Source of the DNA: Aestuariispira ectoiniformans
Lineage (GTDB): Bacteria > Pseudomonadota > Alphaproteobacteria > UBA8366 > Aestuariispiraceae
DNA: 64,000 nt
Assembly (NCBI RefSeq): GCF_025136295.1
Contig: NZ_CP062788.1
Span: 2,274,501 to 2,338,500, forward strand
Direction of reading: 5' to 3'
Part shown: in pieces, positions 54,115-63,100 of the stretch
Layout: the number at the start of each line of letters is the position of its first letter
How positions within the stretch are numbered: position 1 is the stretch's first letter
The notes under the pieces: model-generated
Database searches by the model: none
Told to the model about the DNA's origin: nothing
The model's input: the letters and a program-made list of their open reading frames with translations, nothing else
Position numbers and translations under genes: made by a program

Positions 54115-57100
54115 ATGAGTGATGTAAGTCGATCCCAACAATCTGTCCTGGATTTACTTGAAGCCGCCCGTGATGAAGCGGGATTTGAGCCGGCGTCAAA
54201 GTACAAGATACAGGTGACTGGCCGTCAGGAAGGGGCTTTGTCACCGGGGCAGGAGGGGCTTTGGTATCTTCATGAGGCTGCAGACGCCGGGACAGCTTAT
54301 TCTGTCGCGGCGGCTTTGTTGCTGGAAGGGCCGTTGGATTGTGATTGCCTTAAGCGTGCGGTTGATACCGTCGTTCGTCGCCATGATGTGCTGCGTACGA
54401 GATTTCCGATTTCTGACGATGGCCCGGTGCAAGTGGTGGAGCCAAGTGGCCCAGGGTTGATCGAAGATACTTTGGACGAAAATAGCCTTCAGCATCGCCT
54501 GGAGCAGGAATTTGATACGTCCTTTGATATCGCTGCCGCGCCGCCCGTTCGCTGGCGGCTTTTCCGGTTGGGTACTGACCGTCACGTGCTTCTCTTTGTG
54601 GCCCATCATCTGGTTGCGGATGCATGGTCCTTCAACGTGATCTGCGAAGAGTTGTCGTCGCATTACCAGGCAGGTGGGGATGATGGCCGTGCCGACCTGC
54701 CGGTGCGATACATGGACTATGCCGCCTTTGCACAGCAGGCCGCCAATTCGGAGGAAACGCAGGAAAGCGTCGCTGCATGGCAGCAATATTTATCAGGGGC
54801 CCCCGTCGCGACGGAGCTTCCTGTGGATCGGCCTCATTCCGATACGAGGGGTTTCCGGGGCGCGACAACGCAAAGCCGAATTGGCCGTCAGGCGACAAAG
54901 GCACTGCGTAAATTGTGTGATGAAGAAGGCGCGACCCTCTTCACTGTCGTTCTTTCGGGGCTTGCCGCACTGCTCCGGCGGATGGGGAGTGGTGACGATC
55001 TCGTTATCGGTACTCCCGTTGCAGGGAGGGAGAGGCCCGAGGTGCAGGGGCTTGTGGGATATTTCCTTAATACCCTGGCGTTGCGGCTCAACCTTGCCGG
55101 GGCGTCGACCTTTCGGGATCTGATTGCCGAGGCCAAGGAGGTCACGAGGGAGGCCTTTGCGGAATCGCGGGCCCCTTATGACAAGGTGCTGAAGTCTGTA
55201 TGTCCGCATCATGACCTGACTGGGACCGGACTTTTTCAGGTGATGCTGATACTTCAGAATGTTCCTGAAGTGCCGCTTGATCTGGCTGGTGTCCTCGTGC
55301 GTCGTTTGGACTTGCACGGCAGTGGAGCCAAATTCGATCTGACGTTTGAGCTGACGGAACATCCGAACGGTATTGGTGTTGCGTTAGAATATGCGTTGGA
55401 TCTGTTTGAGACGGATACAGCGAAACGTTTGGCCGATGGTCTTAAGGTCCTGCTGTCCGAAGCTGCGAAGAATCCCGATGTTGAGTTGGAGACCTTGCCC
55501 GTTATGTCAAAACGGCACATGGCCTCTATCTCCCGTGCAGCAGTCGGACCGAAGGCGCTGGCCGGGCGGTTGGATCAGCTTGTCCGGAAACATGCTCTAG
55601 ATAAACCTGATCGCGTCGCCCTGGTTCAAGGGGCGGAACGCATGAGCTATGGGGCGCTGATCGCCCGAGTTGACGCGTTGGCTGGCGCGTTGCATGCGGC
55701 AGGGCTGCGGCGTGGTGATATTGCTGCGGTGGTGTTGCCGCGTTCCATGGATGAAATGATCGCGCCTCTGGCGACCTGGCGTTGCGGTGCGGCATATGTG
55801 GTCCTTGATCCGAAAGCGCCAGAGGCTCGCATTGCGGATATTGTCTCCCAATGTGGGTGTAAATTGGCGATTGCCTCCGGCCAGTCTGTAGCAACATTGT
55901 CAGGCCTGGGACTGGACGTCGTTGATCCGACAGCCGATGGTGCAGAGCCGCCGGTTGATGTGACGGGGCCGGATGATCTGGCCTACGTTATGTTTACCTC
56001 CGGGTCGACGGGACAGCCCAAAGGGGTCATGGTCCCGCATCGCGCCCTTGCCAACTACATTCGTTGGGCAGCGAAACGATTTGATGCGAAGAAAGGCGGC
56101 GCACATCTATCCGCGTCGACCTTTGATCTGGCCCTTACCAACATGTTTGCCCCATTGGCTGCAGGGGGCGAATGCGAGATTCTGCCTGGCGGTGTGGAGG
56201 AATTGGCCGATCGCCTCTCCCAAGGTGCGCATTACGGTTTTCTAAGCCTTGCCACGAGCCATATGCATATGCTGTCGGACTTGCTGGATTGCCCGGCTTC
56301 CGGGGCGGCTGATACAGTCGTTTTGGGGGCGGAGGTCGTCGTGCCGGGTGATGTGGAACAGGCAATGCGTTATTGCCGGTCCGCGAGGGTTGTAAACGAA
56401 TACGGTCCGACTGAGGCGACCGTTGGATGCACATACTTCGATGCGACGCCAGAAGCTGTTGGGCCAGGGGGGACGACCCCCATTGGAAGGGCCATTGCGG
56501 GAACGGAACTTCATGTCTTGGACCGGCAGCTTCAACCTGTTCCCAATGGCGTGCCAGGGCGGCTTTATGTCGGCGGTGTCGGTGTCGCGTGGGGATATCT
56601 TGGAAAAGCTGCACTGACGGCAGAGCGTTTCTTGCCAAGCCCCTTTGGTGATGGTGATCGTCTTTACGATACAGGTGATGTTGTGCGGCGTCTCGGGGAC
56701 GGGTCGCTGGAGTTCATTCGCCGTGCTGACCGGCAAGTGAAGTTGCACGGTTTTCGAATTGAGCCAAGCGAGATTGAAGCCGCCGCATACGCCGTTTCCG
56801 GTGTTACCCGCTGCTTTGCCGCCGTATGTCCTGACGGGGGCGGGAGCGAAAGGTTCATTCTCTGGGTTATGGGTGACGTAGAGGTTGATGATGTTCGAAA
56901 CGAACTTCGCGACCGTCTTCCGGATTACATGCTGCCGGACTGCATCGTCCGTCTCGACAGGATGCCCCTGACAGTAAACGGGAAGCTCGACGTTGCTTCC
57001 CTGCCAATACCGGATGGGGAAATTGGCAAACCGGATAACCTTTCCGAAAAAACTGCACTATCCGTGACAGAACATCGGATCGCCACGGTATGGCAGGAAA

Positions 57101-60100
57101 TTCTCGGCACGGACGTATCCGATGCGGCTGCGGATTTCTTTGCCCTGGGCGGCAATTCCCTGACGGCGACGCGCCTGCTGGCCCGGTTGAAAACGGCCTT
57201 TCAGATAAGGCTTTCGTTACGCGATGTTATGCAGAAGGCGCGGCGGCTGAGCGACCTCGCGGCCTTGGTGGACCGGTCCTCGGGTGAGGAAACCGGCCTG
57301 TCGATAAACGATATTTCCGCCGACGGTCTTTGTGAGATCTGGTCTATGTTTTTGGCTGGTGGCACCCTGCGTCCCGATGATGATCCTTTCGAGTTTGGTG
57401 CTACATCACTGACCGCAACCCGGTGCCTTGCCTCTCTTCGCAAGAGTTTCCCCGGCCTGACCCTGCGGGACTTGTACCGTCACCGGACGCCGCGTGCCTT
57501 GGCCGCGCGTCTGGAAACTGTTCGGCATGGAGGTGACGGGTGTGCACGGCCGGTTGCTCTGTCGGGGCTCTCGGCTGCCCTGACTGCTGCGCAAAGCCGT
57601 CTGTTGCTTTTGGCTGAGATGTTCCCTGAGGACACCAGCTATCATGTGGTTGTGGCCTTCTTCCTGGATGGCCCTTTGGATCGTGATGCCTTTGCTCTGG
57701 CTGTTGGTGACCTGCAGATGCGCCACGATGCGCTCCGCGTTGTCATCGAAAAGGGCGAAGACCCTTGTATGCGGCTTGTTGAGCCGACGGGTGTGCCAAT
57801 CGAGTTTGATGATGGCCCCATCAAACAGGATGAAGTGACAGACTTTGTCCGTGACTTTGCACATCAGCCATTTGATCTTGAAACAGGCCCGCTGTGGCGA
57901 CTTGGTGTGCGCCCGGTCCAGGGAAAGAAGACCAGACATATTGTTGCATTGTCTATGCATCATATTGTGTCTGATGGCTGGTCCGTGTCCGTGATGTTGG
58001 AGGAGCTGTCTACGCTCTATGCTGCAAGGGCTTCCAAGTCAGGATCGATCCTTCCGTCGGCTCCGTCTTATCTCAACCAGACGAGCCGGGCTGATTGGAC
58101 GAATGCCCCGGATGACGCCAGTCGTCGCTATTGGCGTGAACGGTTGGATGATATCGCCCAGGTCGTTTCACTGGGAGACATTCGTCCGCGACCGCTTGAG
58201 ATGAGCTTTGAGGGACGGGAAACGCCTGTCATTCTGGATCACCAACTGGAAAAATCCATCCGTGACGCCGCACGGCGGTCCGCCACTACTGTGAATGCCA
58301 TCCTGCTTTCCACGCTCGCCATCCTTGTCGGACGGCTGAGCCGGGAACAGCGGTTTGCCATTGGCGTACCATTCGCTGGCCGTCTGGAACCCGATACACA
58401 ACGTGCCGTCGGGCTGTTCGTGAACGCTGTTGCCCTGCCTGTTGATGTTCCGGTCGACGCCAGCGTTACGGATATTGTGACGTCAATTTCAGATACTCTG
58501 ATTGATGCATCGGATCATCAGCATGTTCCGTTCGACGTTGTTGTTTCGGACGTATTGAAAGCCCGTGATGTGGCGATTCACCCGATTTACCAGATCGGGT
58601 TTAACGGATTGGGCGAGCATCCTGATACACTCCCCTTTGGGGATCTGTCGGCCCATCATCTGCCGGTGGAAGACAGAACATCCAAGCTGGATATCAATCT
58701 TTATGTCTCTGAACCGTCAGGCTGCTTAAACCTGCGCCTGGTCTGGAACAGTGCCTTGTTCACCGAGGCACGCATGGATGCTTTCGTGCAACAATATCGT
58801 GCCGTGTTGCAGTCAGTATGCGAGGGCGGCGACGTCGTTGGCAGGATCGCATTGCCACCGGCGGGGCAGCTTGATGGTGCTGTTGGCAAGGCGCTCCCTG
58901 CGGTTGGGTTGCTTGAGCGTATAGATGCCGTGTGCCGTTCCCAGCCTGACAGATTGGCTGTATCTGCCGGTGAGACAAGCCTTGACTATCGCGCGCTCGA
59001 TCAAAGGGCGGATGCTTTGGCTGTGGCTCTCGTGTCTGGTGGTGTGGCTGCAGGGGAGACGGTTCTTCTCCTCGCGGAAAAACACTGGCGTTTGCCGGTT
59101 GCAATGTTGGCTTGCTTGCGGTTGGGGGCTGCCTTTGCCGTGGTGGATGCGATCGCACCGGGCGCTTGGCTTGATAGATTGCGAAAGGGAGTCCGCCCTG
59201 CGGCGATGGTCGCGGCTGGCGGTGACTGCTCAAACGCTACACTAGAAGAGTTGGGCGCTGACAATATCCTGTGCTTGGGAGTCAACGCACCGGGCCTTGG
59301 CGATGCTGTCGATGCCGGTGCAACTGTTCCACGGGCTATCGGCAATCTGCCGGTCAGTCTCACCTATACGTCCGGGTCTACCGGCGTACCGCGTGCAGTG
59401 CTGATGGACCGGTCATCTCTCGACATGTTTGCCGACTGGTATATCGCGGAAACGGAGTTGAACCCCGACGACCGGAGTGCCGTACTGTCGGCTTTGGGGC
59501 ATGACCCGCTGGTGCGTGATGTGCTGGTGCCGTTTGCGGCAGGGGCCTCGATACACCTGCCTCCGGTGGAGGGGAATTTAGTCTCCTGGCTGAAGCAGGT
59601 CGGGGCAACGATCACGAATGTTACTCCCGGACGGTGGACGGTCCTTGCGGAAGAAGCAGATGTTGTTCTGCCGAAACTCCGTGTCCTTCTGTTTGGTGGT
59701 GAGCGTGTTGAGCCCTCAGCTATAAGGCAGGCGAGGATCAAGGCACCGTATACGCGCATCTTGAATGCATATGGCACCACAGAAACGGCGCAGATTGCGG
59801 CGTGGGGCGAGGCTGAAGAGAATGGCGTCTCCGCATTGACTTCGGCCTCATCCGGCAATGGCCTCCATGTTCAGGGACCTGATGGCCAGCCTGCCGGGAT
59901 CGGTGAGGTCGGCGAAGTGGCTGTCGTCGGAAGCTGCGTGGCTATTGGCTATTGGAATGCGCCCGGGCAAACCGCACAGCGTTTCGTGCCATCATCAGGC
60001 GGTCTGCGGGAATATCGGACCGGCGATCTGGGGCGTATGGATGTCGAGGGACGCCTTGAGATATTGGGCCGTGCCGATGATGAACTCAATCTGTCCGGAC

Positions 60101-63100
60101 AGCGCATCAATCCCGCAGAGGTCGCCGGTGCTATTCGTAGTATTGAAGGCATTCGTGACGCGTTCGTCGGGACGGCATTATCTTTGGATGGAACGCCCAT
60201 TCTTGCGGCATGGGTTGAAACGGCGGAGGCGCTCGATGCCGGAGGCCTTTCCAGGGAAGTTTCTCAAAGGCTGCCGGTTTACCTCTGTCCCCGGCGCTAC
60301 AGTCTTTGTGAAGCATTGCCCCGGTTGGCCAACGGCAAGGTCGATAGAGCGAAATTGCAGGTTATTGGCCCCGACGTAGGCGGTGACGCAAGTGTTGCGA
60401 CCGTCATGGAGCAACGCGTGGCGAAGATAATGGCTGATTGTCTTGGTTGCGACACGGTCGGACCGAATGATGACTTCTTCGCATTGGGCGGTCACTCCCT
60501 TCTGGCTATGCGGTTGGTTGCTCGGATCGCACACGCATTTGGCGTGTCGATACCATTGGTCGACCTTTTCCAGGATGCAACATCGCGTGGTATTGCGGCG
60601 CGGATCGATGGGGGCTTGGGGGAGGAAAAGGCAGACAGCAAAGGCGTCGCTTTCGATAGTGACCGTTACAGTCCATTTCCCCTGACCGATCTGCAGGAAG
60701 CCTATTGGATCGGCCGCACTGCGGATTTCGACCTCGGGACGGGCGCGCATACCTATGTGGAGATTGCCTGCGACCGCCTGGATATTGATCGTTTCCGTGG
60801 CGCTGTGGGCCGTCTTGTCGAGAGGCATGACATGCTGCGTGCAGTGATATCACCGGAAGGCACCCAAAGCGTGCTGCCAAACCCGGGAGCTCCAGATATT
60901 CCGGTTCTTGATCTGCGCGACTGCAACAAACATGAGGCGGCAGCGCAACTTCAGGATTTGCGTGTTCGTATGGAAGGTGGGGCAAGCGATCTCTCCTGCT
61001 GGCCGCTCTTCTCCTTTGCGATTTCCCGCCATGATGACGGCGACCGTATCCACTTCGGCTGTGAATTGATCATTGCCGATGCATGGAGTTTCGGGATTAT
61101 GGCGCGCGACCTGGGGCGGTTCTATAATGAACCCGCCCTGGAGCTGCCGGCGTTGTCGTTGTCATTCCGCAGTATCGTTCTGAATGAACATCAACGGAGA
61201 GGGACTGCTGCGCATGACGCGGCCCGCAATTATTGGGCCGACCGACTGCCGACTATGCCGGGTCCGATTTCTCTGCCGCAGGAAAAAGCCGCCGCCGCGC
61301 TTTCCGTGCAACAATACTCGCGGACAGCAATCACGCTGTCCGCCGATGAATGGGCAAGATTATCCGAAAATTCCGCGCGTCGCCGGCTGACACCATCCAC
61401 TGCAATTCTTGCAGCCTATGCCGAGACCCTGGCCCAATTTGCCGAAGAACAGCATTTCCTCCTGACCCTGACGCTTTTCAACAGGCCTCAAAATGAGGAC
61501 GAGATTGGCGATGTTGTCGGTGATTTCACCTCCGTCAATATTTTCGAGGTGGATGCTCGTTCCGCAGTGCCGTTCTGTGATTTCGCCTCGACGGTACAGG
61601 CACAGTTGTGGGCTGATCTCGATCACGCTTCCTATGGCGGTCTTTCCGTACTCAGGGACCTGTCCCGCCAGCGGGGCAACAACGTGGCTGCTATTCCTGT
61701 CGTCTTCACCAGCGTTTTGGGGACAGGTGCCGAAGGTGGTGCAGATACCGGGCTGCAGGGCACTGTCGTGTATCGCGCGGGCCGGACGCCGCAGGTTGCT
61801 ATGGACTGCATCGTGCATGAGGCGGATGGAAAGCTTGTTGTCGAGCTGAACGTCGTTGAGGGGATATTCTACGATGGTTTTGTCTCGGGACTTCAGGAGG
61901 TGTTTGAGCGTCGGCTACGTGGACTTGCGGCGTCTGCCGGTTGGGATGAGGCGCTGGCGCAGAGCCTCCCGCGCGAGCAGGAAGCCTGCCGGGCGGAGGT
62001 GAATGCAACCGCCCTTGAGATTGTCCCGCAACGCCTGGAGACGGGGTTCCTGATGCGGGCGGCGGAGGCCGGAGACCGCGTGGCGGTGATTGATGATGCG
62101 GGTCAGGCCAGCTATGCGGAAGTTGCCTCCGCCGCCGGTGCGGTGGCACAGGCTCTCGGTCCGTCGGAAGGACGGATCGTGGGTATCCAGATGGATAAGG
62201 ACCGGTCCCAGATCGCTGCGGTGATCGGTGTTCTTGCCGCAGGCGGGGCCTATCTTCCGCTGGCGCCGGACCTGCCCGCGGCCCGGCTTGAGGGGATTGT
62301 CGCGCAGGCCGGGATCGACACGGTCCTCACCCAGTCCTGGTTGCAGGACGGGCTGATGCTGCCCGATGATGTGCGCCGGGTTCCGGTGGACAGTCTCGCC
62401 CCCGGTCAGGCCCCGCGGCCCGGTGACGTGCCGGGTGGGCCGGATGCCCTGGCCTATGTGATCATGACGTCGGGGTCGACGGGAACGCCCAAGGGCGTGG
62501 CAATGACCCATGGTGCAACCTGGAATACGATTGCGGATGTGAACCGGCGCTTCGGTGTCGGCCCGCAGGACCGGGTCCTGTCCGTCTCCGCGTTGACCTT
62601 CGATCTTTCTGTCTGGGACATCTTCGGTCTTCTGTCGGCAGGTGGGGCCGTGGTGCTGCCTTCCATGTCGGAACGGCCGGACCCGGAGGCCTGGCTGACA
62701 CGGATGGCGCGTGACGGGGTGACGGTCTGGAACTCGGTCCCGGCGCTGATGGAGATACTGCTGTCGGAGGCGGAGGGCTCCTCCTGCAAGGGGCTGGAAG
62801 GATTGCGTGTGGCCCTTGCCAGTGGAGACGTTGTGCCGGGTGATCTGGGCGCACGGCTTCGGTCGCATGCGCCGGAGGCATCGCTCTGGGCGCTTGGTGG
62901 TGCGACGGAAGCGGCGATCTGGTCAAATTTCAAGGCGGCGACATCGCCGGTTGTCGGGGCTGTTGCCTATGGGCGTCCCTTGTCGAACCAGCGTTTTTAC
63001 GTGCTGGACGAGGCGATGCGTGCCCGCCCGGACCATGTGCCGGGCGAGATGTGGATTGCGGGACGCGGTCTTGCCCAGGGGTATCTGGGGGATGAGGAAC

